Source of the DNA: Pseudomonas fragi
Lineage (GTDB): Bacteria > Pseudomonadota > Gammaproteobacteria > Pseudomonadales > Pseudomonadaceae
Length of the DNA stretch: 64,000 bases
Reading direction: 5' to 3'
Assembly: GCF_025426255.1 (NCBI RefSeq)
Contig: NZ_CP104861.1
Coordinates: 2,852,001 to 2,916,000, forward strand
Below are positions 9,066 to 18,276 of the stretch, piece by piece. Numbering within the stretch: the stretch's first letter is position 1; every line of letters starts with the position of its first letter. Under the pieces are notes generated by a model, which saw only the letters and a list, made by a program, of their open reading frames with translations, was not told the DNA's origin and ran no database searches. A program made the translations under genes and the position numbers.

Positions 9066-9779
9066 ATGGATTACCGTCAGCCCTCCGAGCGCAAAAGCAT
9101 GCATGCGCGCATCGTTCAAGAACTCGGCATGCAGATTGTTTCCGGGCGCTTTAAACCCGATGACAAACTGCCCGCCGAAGCCTTGTTGTGCGAAGAGTAC
9201 GCCGTCAGCCGCCCCGTGTTGCGCGAAGCCACACGGGTATTGGTTGCCAAGGGCCTGGTGTATTCCCGCCCCCGGGTGGGCACCGTGGTCAAGCCGCGCC
9301 GCGAATGGCATATGCTCGACCCTGACGTACTGCACTGGCTGATGCAAAGCTCTCCGCAAAACGAGTTTTTTGCATTGCTGACCAGCGTGCGCAGCATCAT
9401 CGAACCTGCCGTTGCAGCCCTCGCTGCTCAACACGCGACTGATGAAGAAGTGGCCTCGATCCGCGAAGCCTACGAGCGTATGGAAAACGCAGCGAGCCCC
9501 GAAGCGCTGTTGCAACCGGATCTGGACTTCCACAGCCGGATTGCCGACGCGACTCACAACGACCTGCTGGCCAATCTGTGCAATATGTTGTCGCTGGCTT
9601 TGCGTGAGGCGTTGAAGCACTCCAATCGCCGACCCAACCTGCATGAACTGGCCTTGCCTCGGCACAAGGCGATATTGACCGCCATCGAAAACCACGACGC
9701 CCTCGGCGCCCGGCATGCCACGCTGGTGCAGCTGGACGATGCGCGAAACGCGCTGGATGTGGTGTTGGGTAACTGTTGA
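9066..9779 (+). CDS. GntR/FadR-subfamily (FCD) transcriptional regulator
   Basis: The 237-residue protein has an N-terminal winged helix (about 8-75: PAEALLCEEYAVSRPVLREATRVLVAKGL) and an all-helical FCD ligand-binding domain (about 95-225) with metal-binding His residues in LDFHSRIA and LPRHKAI. The sequence resembles DgoR/GntR-type regulators of sugar-acid catabolism. No sugar-acid operon is adjacent, so its targets lie elsewhere or it is a stand-alone regulator. It is expressed away from the MgtC-like gene, and a weak GGAT at 9049 is the only ribosome binding candidate. Confidence 0.88.
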   Translation: MDYRQPSERKSMHARIVQELGMQIVSGRFKPDDKLPAEALLCEEYAVSRPVLREATRVLVAKGLVYSRPRVGTVVKPRREWHMLDPDVLHWLMQSSPQNEFFALLTSVRSIIEPAVAALAAQHATDEEVASIREAYERMENAASPEALLQPDLDFHSRIADATHNDLLANLCNMLSLALREALKHSNRRPNLHELALPRHKAILTAIENHDALGARHATLVQLDDARNALDVVLGNC

Positions 9780-9826
9780 ACTCAGCGTTGTAGCCGCTGC
9801 CGAATGTATTGGGGATAGACAGAGAC

Positions 9827-9864
9827 AAAAAAGGCGCCGCCCGATCACTCGGGCGACGCCTTTT
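9827..9864. terminator. Bidirectional terminator between the GntR gene and pepN
   Basis: An A-tract, a strong stem (AAGGCG plus CCGCCCG against CGGGCG plus CGCCTT) and a T-tract form a symmetrical hairpin that can stop both convergent transcripts. Confidence 0.85.
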
Positions 9865-9878
9865 GTACCCTCGCAGTT

Positions 9879-12536
9879 TTACGCCAGGCTTTTGCTCACC
9901 ACTTCAAACACGTCGCTGGACAGCTCGCCCGAGCTGCGGATGCGCTCAAGCTCTGCCTTCATCAACGCCTGACGGGCGCTGTCGTATTTGCGCCAGCGGG
10001 TCAACGGTGCCAGTTGCCGCGAAGCAATCTGCGGGTTGAAGGCATTGAGCTGGATCACCAGATCCGCCAGGAAGCGATAGCCCGAACCATCAGCCGCATG
10101 GAAGTTGATCAGGTTTTGTCCGGCAAACGCACCGACCAGCGCCCGCACCTTGTTCGGGTTCTTGATGTTGAACGCCGGGTGCTCCATCAGCTCACGCACG
10201 CGCTGCAAACCACCAGGCTGGGTGCTTCCCGCTTGAACGCTGAACCACTGATCCATGACCAGCGGGTTGTCCTTGAACTGCTCGGCAAAACTGGCCAGCG
10301 CGACGGCCTTTTCAGCCTCAAATGGCGAGTTGATCAAGACGGCCAGGGCCGTCAGGCGCTCGGTCATGTTATCGCTGTGCTCGAACTGCTCCAGCGCCGC
10401 GGCCAGAACGTCAGACTTGCCGGTAAGCATCAGGTACGACAGCGCGATGTTTTGCAGTGCGCGACGGGCAAAGTGCTCGGCTTCAGCCAGGTACGGGGTG
10501 ACTTTCGACACGGCACGATTGGCCTGGTAACGCGCCCACAATCCTTCAAACAGGCTGTCGGCCAATTGCTTGCGAGCGAACTCGCGGGCAATGTGAATCG
10601 CGTCGACATCGGCCACGTCACTGATTTCAGTCAGGTAGGCTTCCCCTGGCAACGACAGCATTTCAGCCACCATCGCCTGATCCAGCTCAGGGTTGCCCAG
10701 CACACTGCGCAAGGCCTCAACCAGACGCTGGTCCATGACCAGTGCTTCGCCGCGTTGATGTTGAGCGATCAGCTCTTGCAGCACCTGCACTGACAGCTGT
10801 TGACCGGCATCCCAACGGTTAAAGCCGTCGGTGTCATGCTGCATCAGGAACATCAGTTGGTCACGGCTGTAGGCAAAGCTCAGCTTCACCGGGGCCGAGA
10901 ACCCGCGCAGCAGCGCAGGCAACGGCTTTTGGTTGACGCCGATAAAGGTAAAGGTCTGCTCGGCTTCGGTCACCGACAGCACACGGCTGGTGCCGGACGC
11001 GGCAGTTTCACCCGCCAGTTGCAGCGCGATTTCAGCGCCCTGGGCGTTGAGCAGGCCCAGCTCCACCGGAATCACAAACGGCAGTTTTTCGACCTTGTCC
11101 GGGGTCGCCGGGCAGCTTTGGGCAAAGGTCAGGCTGTAGGTTTTTTGCTGTGCGTCATAGTGCTCACTCACCGCCAGACGCGGCGTACCCGCCTGGCTGT
11201 ACCAGCGCTTGAACTGGCTCAGGTCGGCGCCGTTGGCGTCTTCCATGGCCTTGATAAAGTCGTCGCAGGTCACGGCTTGGCCGTCATGGCGCTCGAAGTA
11301 CAGATCGCTGCCTTTGCGGAAACCCTCGGCCCCCAGCAAGGTGTGGATCATGCGCACCACCTCCGAACCCTTCTCATAAACGGTCAGGGTGTAGAAGTTG
11401 GAGATTTCGATAAAGCTGTCCGGGCGCACCGCGTGGGCCATCGGGCCTGCGTCTTCAGCGAACTGGTGGGTGCGCAAAAAGGCCACGTCCTGGATGCGTT
11501 TAACGGTGCGCGAGTTCATGTCTGCCGAGAACTCGGAATCACGGAATACCGTAAAGCCTTCCTTGAGCGACAGCTGGAACCAGTCACGGCAGGTCACGCG
11601 GTTGCCCGACCAGTTGTGGAAGTACTCGTGGGCGACGATGGCCTCGACCCGCTGGTGAGCGGCGTCGGTAGCGGTTTCGGCGCGGGCCAGCACGGCGCTG
11701 GAGTTGAAGATATTGAGGCCCTTGTTCTCCATCGCGCCCATGTTGAAGTCGTTCACGGCCACGATCATGAAGATATCCAGATCGTACTCACGACCGTAGG
11801 TTTCTTCGTCCCAGCGCATGGATTTTTTCAGGCTGGTCATAGCGTGCTGGCACTTGTCGATGTTTTCCGGCTCGACATAAATACGCAGCGCCACAGTGCG
11901 CTCGCTCATGGTGGTGAAGGTATCTTCAACGCACCACAGATCACCGGCAACCAGCGCAAACAGGTAGGCCGGTTTCATGAACGGGTCCTCCCAGGTCGCC
12001 CAGTGCCGACCGTCTTCATCGGGGCCGCTGGCAATCGGGTTGCCGTTGGACAGCAGAATCGGATAGCGGTGCTGCTCAGCCACCACAGTGGTGGTGAAGG
12101 TGCTCATCACGTCCGGACGGTCGAGGTAATAGGTGATCTTGCGAAAGCCTTCGGCCTCGCACTGGGTGCAGAACATCCCGCCGGACTTGTACAGGCCTTC
12201 CAGCGCGGTGTTGGTTTCGGGGTGGATCCTGACGCTGGTATCGACCACAAACTGCGCGGTGGTCGGGTGCAGGGTCAAGTGGCTGTCGTCGAGCTGATAA
12301 TCAACCGCTGTGAGTTCGGCGTCGTCGAGTTTGACCGACAGCAATTCAAGCTGCTGACCGTCCAGCATCAGTGCCGGGAAACCCGCGCCACGGGCAGGAT
12401 TACGGCGCATCACCAGTTGCGCATGGACCAGCGTGTGGTCCTCGAACAACTCGAAGGTCAGGTGCGTTTCGTCGATCAGATACTCAGGCGCCTGGTAGTC
12501 CTTCAGGTAGATCATTTGCGGTTGTTCGGTGCGCAT
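9879..12536 (-). CDS. pepN: Aminopeptidase N (M1 family)
   Basis: The 885-residue cytoplasmic zinc metallopeptidase trims N-terminal residues from peptides. The exopeptidase motif GAMEN is followed about 30 residues later by the zinc site HEYFHNW (near residue 302), with the distal Glu in KEGFTVFRDSEFS. The length and the long C-terminal helical domain match bacterial PepN. It lies 12 bases downstream of the DUF2797 gene on the same strand, a conserved Pseudomonas order. The long open frames on the opposite strand here are codon-bias shadows. Confidence 0.96.
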   Translation of the reverse strand: MRTEQPQMIYLKDYQAPEYLIDETHLTFELFEDHTLVHAQLVMRRNPARGAGFPALMLDGQQLELLSVKLDDAELTAVDYQLDDSHLTLHPTTAQFVVDTSVRIHPETNTALEGLYKSGGMFCTQCEAEGFRKITYYLDRPDVMSTFTTTVVAEQHRYPILLSNGNPIASGPDEDGRHWATWEDPFMKPAYLFALVAGDLWCVEDTFTTMSERTVALRIYVEPENIDKCQHAMTSLKKSMRWDEETYGREYDLDIFMIVAVNDFNMGAMENKGLNIFNSSAVLARAETATDAAHQRVEAIVAHEYFHNWSGNRVTCRDWFQLSLKEGFTVFRDSEFSADMNSRTVKRIQDVAFLRTHQFAEDAGPMAHAVRPDSFIEISNFYTLTVYEKGSEVVRMIHTLLGAEGFRKGSDLYFERHDGQAVTCDDFIKAMEDANGADLSQFKRWYSQAGTPRLAVSEHYDAQQKTYSLTFAQSCPATPDKVEKLPFVIPVELGLLNAQGAEIALQLAGETAASGTSRVLSVTEAEQTFTFIGVNQKPLPALLRGFSAPVKLSFAYSRDQLMFLMQHDTDGFNRWDAGQQLSVQVLQELIAQHQRGEALVMDQRLVEALRSVLGNPELDQAMVAEMLSLPGEAYLTEISDVADVDAIHIAREFARKQLADSLFEGLWARYQANRAVSKVTPYLAEAEHFARRALQNIALSYLMLTGKSDVLAAALEQFEHSDNMTERLTALAVLINSPFEAEKAVALASFAEQFKDNPLVMDQWFSVQAGSTQPGGLQRVRELMEHPAFNIKNPNKVRALVGAFAGQNLINFHAADGSGYRFLADLVIQLNAFNPQIASRQLAPLTRWRKYDSARQALMKAELERIRSSGELSSDVFEVVSKSLA

Positions 12537-12548
12537 GCTGGAGTCCTT

Positions 12549-13379
12549 TTACTGATGCACGGCCATCTGGTAGGCCGTGTATTTGCGGATATTGATAACG
12601 CCGGTGTCAAAGATCAGGTACTGGCCCTTGATCCCCATCAGCGTGCCTTCAACGATCGGATCTTTATCCAGATTAAAGCTGACGATCTTGCTCGGGTACT
12701 GCTCGACCGGGTAGCGAATCTCGATGGGCTCGACCTCATGCAGCGGCTGGACCGCTTGCAGGCCAAAACGCTCCTGCAGGGTTTGCATGCCTTCGGCGCA
12801 GCTCTCGAACAGTTGTGCACGCACCGCGGCGAGGTCCACAGGCGCAGCGTCGCCCTTGAGCAGTGCACGCCAGTTGGTGCGGTCGGCCACTTGCGTGCGG
12901 AACAGGTCTTCAACAAACCCCGATTGCTGACGGGTTGCCACCCGCACAATCGGCAGTGCCTGACTGGCACCCTGATCCAGCCAGCGCGTGGGTAACTGCG
13001 TGGCACGAGTGATACCGACCTTGACCCCGGAGGAGTTGGCCAGATACACCACGTGATCAGTCATGCAGAACTGCTCGCCCCACGACGGATCACGGCAAGT
13101 GCCTGCGTCGTAATGGCAACGCTCCGGGCTCATGATGCAGACATCGCATTGCGCCAGCTTGGTCATGCACGGGTAGCAGTAGCCCTGACTGAAGCTTTTT
13201 TTGGTTTTGCGCCCGCAGTGGGAGCAGTTGATCTGCCCCAGGTATTCGAGACGCAGTTTGGTGCCGATCAAGGGATTGACCGGCACCTCGGTATCGCCCA
13301 AACGAAACGCATATTGAACGGTCGGCGTTTCAAGGCTTGCCGACATTTTGCTGATTGCACCGCGACCAATCTCAATCAA
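12549..13379 (-). CDS. DUF2797 protein with cysteine clusters
   Basis: The protein of about 276 residues has a Cys-rich N-terminal part (CSHCGR, CYPCM, CDVCIMSPERC, GTCRDPSWGEQFC) that looks like two zinc or iron-sulfur sites, then a GIY-YIG-like central region (VYLANSSGVKVGITR). No reaction is known to me. I place the start at the TTG at 13379, which overlaps the TGA of the DUF1315 gene by four bases; an ATG at 13346 is the alternative. The ATG of the longer frame at 13436 lies well inside the upstream gene. It is co-transcribed with the DUF1315 gene and pepN. Confidence 0.82.
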   Translation of the reverse strand: MIEIGRGAISKMSASLETPTVQYAFRLGDTEVPVNPLIGTKLRLEYLGQINCSHCGRKTKKSFSQGYCYPCMTKLAQCDVCIMSPERCHYDAGTCRDPSWGEQFCMTDHVVYLANSSGVKVGITRATQLPTRWLDQGASQALPIVRVATRQQSGFVEDLFRTQVADRTNWRALLKGDAAPVDLAAVRAQLFESCAEGMQTLQERFGLQAVQPLHEVEPIEIRYPVEQYPSKIVSFNLDKDPIVEGTLMGIKGQYLIFDTGVINIRKYTAYQMAVHQ

Positions 13380-13636
13380 TGGATAGCATCCGATTTGAAC
13401 AGGATGTTCGGCACTGGCGCCGATTTGGAGCTGCACTCTTGCGGCCCCATGTAACCGGTGCGCTGGTCTTCAGGCAGGTTTTGCACTTCCCAGGCAATCA
13501 TCGCTTGCAGCGACAGTTCGCGTTGTTCGGCAGTCAGCTTATTGCCATCAGCCCATTTACCGATTTCCACGGCCAGTTTCAGGCTCTGATAAATATCGGG
13601 GGTGATGTTTTGAATCATTTCGTTGAAAGAGGACAT
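13376..13636 (-). CDS. DUF1315 (YeaC-like) small protein
   Basis: The 86-residue soluble protein has the family pattern PDIYQSLKLAVEIGKWADG and LTAEQRELSLQAMIAWE. It is first in a leftward cluster with the DUF2797 gene and pepN, and overlaps the former by four bases. The function is unknown; the gene pair is conserved in Pseudomonas. Confidence 0.88.
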   Translation of the reverse strand: MSSFNEMIQNITPDIYQSLKLAVEIGKWADGNKLTAEQRELSLQAMIAWEVQNLPEDQRTGYMGPQECSSKSAPVPNILFKSDAIH

Positions 13637-13691
13637 GGTTCTGTTTCCACTCTTGAATAATTTGAGGTGTAAGGCTTATCGCAAATCCATT

Positions 13692-13824
13692 CGTAGCAGC
13701 TGCCGAAGGCTGCGTTCGATTGCGAAGCGATCGTAAAACCTGAAAACCGGATTCAACAGGTATAACGCAGTGCCTGATTTTACGACGACTGCGTCGCCGA
13801 ACGCAGCCTTCGGCAGCTGCTACG
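13692..13824. repeat. Long imperfect palindromic element (REP/BIME-like)
   Basis: Perfect 27-base outer arms (13692-13718 and 13798-13824, core GCAGCTGCCGAAGGCTGCG) enclose an inner segment of about 80 bases with its own smaller stems. A related element with similar inner sequence (CCTGATTT then ACGACGACT then CGTCGCCGAACGCAGCCT) lies at 39954-40105. Both sit in intergenic DNA and look like members of a dispersed non-coding family. Confidence 0.8.
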
Positions 13825-14698
13825 GGTGCATAGCAAGCTTACGCCGCGCCCACAGACCGCCCAGTAAACCGGTCAGGCAACCGATCAGCAAGCCGCCCAC
13901 ATGGGCCGCGTTGGCAATCTGGCCAAAGCCGATCATCGACACCAGCCCGGACATGCACAGTGCCAGCCACACCAGCATCATCACCAATACCCCGCGAGGC
14001 AGGTGGTACATTGGGTTTGGCGCCATCATCTGGTAAATCCAGACATGCCCCAACAACCCGTACAACACACCCGACAACCCGCCGAACAGGCTCGGCCCGC
14101 CAAACAGGTATTGGGCGAAGTTGGACACCAGGCTAAACAGCAGGCTCAGGCCGATCAGGTTGATACTGCCCTGGCGCATTTCAATGCGCCGTCCCAGCTC
14201 CCAGTACCACATGCCGTTCATGGCGATGTGCAGAAAGCCGAAGTGAATCAGCATCGGGGTAACCAGTCGCCACCACTGCCCCGACGCCAGGCTGTCGGAC
14301 AACGGCACAAATGTTATGTACTGCCCTTGAATACTGAAATCGACGAAGGTCAGCGCGCTCAGGGTCGACAAGTTGTCACCCAGTTGCGTCACGGCCGCCA
14401 CGATCACGCACAACAGCAACACGATTGCGGTAGCCGGGCTGTCGCGCAGTTGCTGGGCGAAGCCGGGCCGGGTCATCGCAGGTGGCCGCTCAACAATAGG
14501 CAACTCATGCTCGGGATCACCCGCCGGGAAGCGCTGATACAAACTGCGCACATCGTCAGCAATAGTTTCGGGGGCCCACAGCACCTGCTCGCCAGCCTCT
14601 TCACTGACCCGATGCGGCACCTGCATGCGCCTGAGCAGACCAACAAAAGCGCTGAGATCAACAGACAGCGGCAAACGTAAAACAGCTACAACACTCAT
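13820..14698 (-). CDS. Rhomboid-family intramembrane serine protease
   Basis: The 292-residue GlpG-like protein has a soluble N-terminal domain of about 85 residues and six membrane helices. The catalytic dyad is visible as Ser209 in GGLSGVLYG and His266 in NAAHVGG, with the oxyanion His/Asn in HIAMNGMW (157-161). Its ATG overlaps the stop of the phosphoesterase gene by four bases, making it the third gene of a leftward nadK-phosphoesterase-rhomboid operon. Rhomboids cleave membrane-spanning segments; the substrate is not known. Confidence 0.92.
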   Translation of the reverse strand: MSVVAVLRLPLSVDLSAFVGLLRRMQVPHRVSEEAGEQVLWAPETIADDVRSLYQRFPAGDPEHELPIVERPPAMTRPGFAQQLRDSPATAIVLLLCVIVAAVTQLGDNLSTLSALTFVDFSIQGQYITFVPLSDSLASGQWWRLVTPMLIHFGFLHIAMNGMWYWELGRRIEMRQGSINLIGLSLLFSLVSNFAQYLFGGPSLFGGLSGVLYGLLGHVWIYQMMAPNPMYHLPRGVLVMMLVWLALCMSGLVSMIGFGQIANAAHVGGLLIGCLTGLLGGLWARRKLAMHP

Positions 14699-15666
14699 TG
14701 AATGGCCTCAGGGCGATCTACGTCTACCCATACAAATTTGTTCGGATCCAGCCGGGTTTCCTGATCCAGACGATAAGCCACCAGCTTGCCGTACAACACC
14801 GCGCTGTAATCCAGGCACGCCAGGTTTGGCCGGATCGGCGCGGGTTGGCCACTGCGCCAGTAATGCCCGACAAACAACAGCGGCTCATCACTGCCGTAGC
14901 GTAACAAGGCACCTTTTTCCGTGGAGGACAGGGGCTGCTGCGCTACCCGCTCGGGCAAAGCATCAGGCTGGAACACGATATCGCCGTAGGTCTTGGGGTC
15001 GTCTTCCCAGAATTTGGTGCGAAAGAACGCCCGCGTCAGGCCGTCGCCACCGGTCAGGGTCATGCCGCCTGGCAGACGCATGTCGGTGCCGCGCAACAGT
15101 CGATTGAAGCTGAGGTTGGCAAAACTATCGGGCTCTGCCGCCGCCTGCAAGAACGCCTCGTCGATACAGCCGTCGGGGTATTGCGCACGCAAGGTACTGA
15201 TCACCTCGGCATCCCAGCAGGCATGGACCACCCGGAAGCGCCCTGCGTCGACAAACAGCGGCATGTCGTAAAACCACTGCACGAATTCGCGCCATTCAAC
15301 GGGGTACTTGTCGAACTGCTCAAGGGTTTCATGAATCAGACGGGCATGCCGTGCTGTGTGCTCACGCACAAATTGCTTGCCACTGCTGACCGGTGCGGGG
15401 GTGCACCAGCCCAGCGCGTTGAATTCATGGTTGCCCATCAGGCACAGGGCCTGACCGGCGCGAACCATGTCGTAAACAATATGCAGCGACTCGCGAATCC
15501 GCGGGCCGCGATCAATGATGTCACCCAGGAACACCGCTATCCGTTGCGGGTGTCGCCAGATACCGGCGAGTTTGCGATAGCCCAGACGCTCCAGCAGGTG
15601 CTCAAGAGTATGAGCACAGCCATGCACGTCACCGATCAGATCGTAACTGCGCGCTGGATCGAGCAT
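14695..15666 (-). CDS. PPP-type metallophosphoesterase
   Basis: The 323-residue protein shows the calcineurin-like metal motifs in order: GDVHG (12-16), GDIIDRG (about 48-54) and GNHE (about 78-81), with further metal-binding His residues downstream (VVHACWD, FVGHYW). This resembles serine/threonine protein phosphatases and ApaH-type enzymes, but the substrate is undetermined. Its start codon shares one base with the stop of nadK, and it overlaps the rhomboid gene by four bases, so all three are tightly coupled. Confidence 0.9.
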   Translation of the reverse strand: MLDPARSYDLIGDVHGCAHTLEHLLERLGYRKLAGIWRHPQRIAVFLGDIIDRGPRIRESLHIVYDMVRAGQALCLMGNHEFNALGWCTPAPVSSGKQFVREHTARHARLIHETLEQFDKYPVEWREFVQWFYDMPLFVDAGRFRVVHACWDAEVISTLRAQYPDGCIDEAFLQAAAEPDSFANLSFNRLLRGTDMRLPGGMTLTGGDGLTRAFFRTKFWEDDPKTYGDIVFQPDALPERVAQQPLSSTEKGALLRYGSDEPLLFVGHYWRSGQPAPIRPNLACLDYSAVLYGKLVAYRLDQETRLDPNKFVWVDVDRPEAIQ

Positions 15667-16556
15667 CAGTCAGCCCTACCGCCCAGTCGGCTACCCCAGC
15701 CAAGCTTGGTCCGACACACTTCATAGTAGTTGTGGTCCAACGGGTGGATCAGGCGCAGCTTTTGCGCTTTTTTGCTGACGTTAATAGTATCGCCAGGTGC
15801 ACAGGTGAAATGGTTCTGACCATCGCATGAGACTTGCGGGTAGATCTGCATGTCCTTGGCCACCACGATTTTAAGCTCGCTGTTGCCATCGACCACAATC
15901 GGGCGACTGCTGAGGGTATGCGGGTACATTGGCACAATTACGATTGCGTCGAGCTTGGGGTGCATGATCGGGCCACCCGCTGACATCGCGTAGGCCGTGG
16001 AGCCGGTGGGCGTTGCCACGATCAGGCCATCGGCCTTTTGGCTGCACACGAACTGACCGTCGATATGCAGTTCGAACTCGATCATGCGCGTGGACTTGCC
16101 GGGGTGCAGCACCACGTCATTCAGGGCGTCGCCCTGGCCAATGGCCTCGCCGTGACGGCGGACTTCGGCTTGCAGCAGAAAACGGTTTTCAACCAGGTAG
16201 TGGCCGTCGAGCACCTCGGCCACCTTGACTTCCAGCTCATCGGGGCGGATGTCGGTCAAGAAGCCCAGGCTGCCACGGTTGATGCCCAGTACCGGGACAT
16301 TGTGCCGGGCCAGTGCCCGCGCGGCGCCAAGCAAACTGCCATCGCCGCCGACCACTATCACCATGTCGCACACTTCACCGAGCATTTTACGCGACGAGGT
16401 TTGCAGACCATGACCGGGCAACACCTCGGCGATGGTGTCTTCAAGGATCACGTGCATGTGCCGCTCAAGCAGGAATTTTTTCAGTCGGCGAACCGTGTCG
16501 AGCACTTGCGAGCTGCCCAGACGACCTATGATGCCGATATTGCGAAATTGCTCCAT
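15666..16556 (-). CDS. nadK: NAD kinase
   Basis: The 296-residue cytoplasmic enzyme phosphorylates NAD to NADP. The ATP/NAD-kinase signature [11 protein letters not shown] (about 71-81) is present, with the second conserved segment around [11 protein letters not shown] and the glycine-rich [16 protein letters not shown] motif. The length and start are normal for gamma-proteobacterial NadK. It is first in a leftward operon and divergent from the DUF1853 gene. Confidence 0.96.
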   Translation of the reverse strand: MEQFRNIGIIGRLGSSQVLDTVRRLKKFLLERHMHVILEDTIAEVLPGHGLQTSSRKMLGEVCDMVIVVGGDGSLLGAARALARHNVPVLGINRGSLGFLTDIRPDELEVKVAEVLDGHYLVENRFLLQAEVRRHGEAIGQGDALNDVVLHPGKSTRMIEFELHIDGQFVCSQKADGLIVATPTGSTAYAMSAGGPIMHPKLDAIVIVPMYPHTLSSRPIVVDGNSELKIVVAKDMQIYPQVSCDGQNHFTCAPGDTINVSKKAQKLRLIHPLDHNYYEVCRTKLGWGSRLGGRAD

Positions 16557-16657
16557 GGGGCTCCTGCGGGATTCAATACGTGCGAAAACAACGATTATGG
16601 GCGAAAGACCACGATAGACAAAACCCTTTCAGCCCTCAGGACAGCTATGCTCGGACA

Positions 16658-17614
16658 ATGACCCTCTTCCCCGACTTGCTCAACCTGCCCCGCCAACTGC
16701 GCCACCCTGCGGTGCGCGATCTGGCGTGGGTGATTCTCGCCCCGCCGATGCTGATCCAGACACCCTGGCCACAACGCCATCCGTTGGCGGGCAGTGACTG
16801 GGTCCAGGCTCCGGAACAACTGGAACGCTGGTTGCGTGAACTGGATCAGCACAGTGAGCCCCTCCAGCACTGGCTCGAACTGGCCACTACCCGGCGGCTG
16901 GGGCGCTATTACGAACGGTTGTGGCAATTTGCCGTGCAGCACGCCCCCGGCGTTGAATTGGTGGCCGCCAACCTGCCGATCCGCCTGGGCGGGCATACAC
17001 TGGGCGAACTCGACTTATTGCTGCGTGACCGCGAAGGCGTGCATCACCTGGAACTGGCGATCAAGCTCTACCTCGGTCCTCAGGACGGTGACGGCACGGA
17101 CCCTGCGCAATGGCTCGGCCCCGGCAGCAATGACCGGCTGGACCGCAAACTCAAGCACTTCAGCCAACATCAGTTACCCATGTCGGGCCGCCCCGAAAGC
17201 CGCGAAATCCTCGCCAGCCTGGATATCCAGACGTTCAGCGCGCACTTGTGGCTCGGTGGTTACTTGCTGTACCCGTGGCCCGGTGAGGCCAGCTCACCTG
17301 CCGGGGCCAACCCGCAGCACCTGCGTGGGCGCTGGCTGCATCAGCGCGACTGGCCAGCGTTTGCCCGCCAGAGCCCTGCCGGCTGCTGGCAACCCCTGCC
17401 CCGACATGCCTGGCTCGCCCCGGCGCACTATGGCCCTGAAGGTATATGGACTGCACAACAGCTGGACATCTGGCTGACAGAACTGCACCCCCAGGCCCCA
17501 GCGCAACTGCTGGTGCGCCTGAGTGAAAATGAAGACGGTGACTGGGAAGAAGCCGAACGCTTGTTTTTAGTCTCTGATTTTTGGCCAAATGTGCCGGGAA
17601 CCCCCGAAAGCTGA
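16658..17614 (+). CDS. DUF1853 family protein
   Basis: The 318-residue protein starts at the ATG at 16658 (MTLFPDLL), which fits the family; an upstream in-frame ATG at 16580 would add 26 unlike residues. It contains [21 protein letters not shown] and [11 protein letters not shown], which resemble a PD-(D/E)xK nuclease-like core (E-x-D, then E-x-K), so a nuclease-like fold is possible. No function is established. It is divergent from nadK, which is conserved in Pseudomonas. Confidence 0.85.
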   Translation: MTLFPDLLNLPRQLRHPAVRDLAWVILAPPMLIQTPWPQRHPLAGSDWVQAPEQLERWLRELDQHSEPLQHWLELATTRRLGRYYERLWQFAVQHAPGVELVAANLPIRLGGHTLGELDLLLRDREGVHHLELAIKLYLGPQDGDGTDPAQWLGPGSNDRLDRKLKHFSQHQLPMSGRPESREILASLDIQTFSAHLWLGGYLLYPWPGEASSPAGANPQHLRGRWLHQRDWPAFARQSPAGCWQPLPRHAWLAPAHYGPEGIWTAQQLDIWLTELHPQAPAQLLVRLSENEDGDWEEAERLFLVSDFWPNVPGTPES

Positions 17615-17709
17615 CACATCTCAAGTGCAAAATTGCCCAACGCGCTTAAAGTAACAGCACTCCGTCAAACAAGAATGGAGGCTTCAGACCTGAACTGTGA
17701 GGAAACACC

Positions 17710-18258
17710 ATGTCCTGGAAAAGCACCGCCCAACATTACAGCCGAATGTCCATCGCCCTGCACTGGCTTATGGTGCTGTTGTTTGTACTGATTTATGCGT
17801 CAATCGAATTTCGCGGCATCTTCCCCAAAGACAGCGACGGCCGCAACCTGATGAAGGACGCGCACTTTATGCTCGGGCTGACGGTGTTTGCGCTGGTCTG
17901 GCTGCGACTGCTGGCCCGAACGCTGGGTGCAGCGCCGAAAATCACGCCAACCCCGCCTGCCTGGCAAACAGCCCTTGCCACGTTGATGCACTGGGCGTTG
18001 TACGTGTTCATGATCGCCATGCCGGTATTGGGCTATCTGGTATTGAGCTACAACGACAAGCCAGTGTACTTCTACGGCTTCGACATCCTGCCGCTGACCG
18101 CCAAAGACCCAGACTTCGCCAAGCAAATCAAAAGCTGGCACGAACTGGGCGGCACCATCGGCTATTGGCTGATCGGCTTGCACGCCGTAGCAGGGCTGGC
18201 GCACCACTATTTGATCAAGGACAACACCCTGTTGCGCATGCTGCCTAAACGCGGCTAA
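17710..18258 (+). CDS. Cytochrome b561 family protein
   Basis: The 182-residue membrane protein has four hydrophobic helices and the His residues expected for two b-type haems (SIALHWLMV, DAHFMLG, LMHWALY, LHAVAGLAHHY). It probably shuttles electrons between the quinone pool and a periplasmic partner, as CybB does by oxidising superoxide. It appears monocistronic, with a poly-C/poly-T run just after the stop that is not a hairpin terminator. Confidence 0.9.
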   Translation: MSWKSTAQHYSRMSIALHWLMVLLFVLIYASIEFRGIFPKDSDGRNLMKDAHFMLGLTVFALVWLRLLARTLGAAPKITPTPPAWQTALATLMHWALYVFMIAMPVLGYLVLSYNDKPVYFYGFDILPLTAKDPDFAKQIKSWHELGGTIGYWLIGLHAVAGLAHHYLIKDNTLLRMLPKRG

Positions 18259-18276
18259 ACCCACCCCCCCCTTTTT

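Noticed and set aside
10800..12995. A 731-codon open frame on the plus strand opposite pepN
   Set aside because: It has no ribosome binding site, a composition rich in His, Gln, Val and Gly, and mirrors pepN codon bias; pepN is unmistakable on the other strand.
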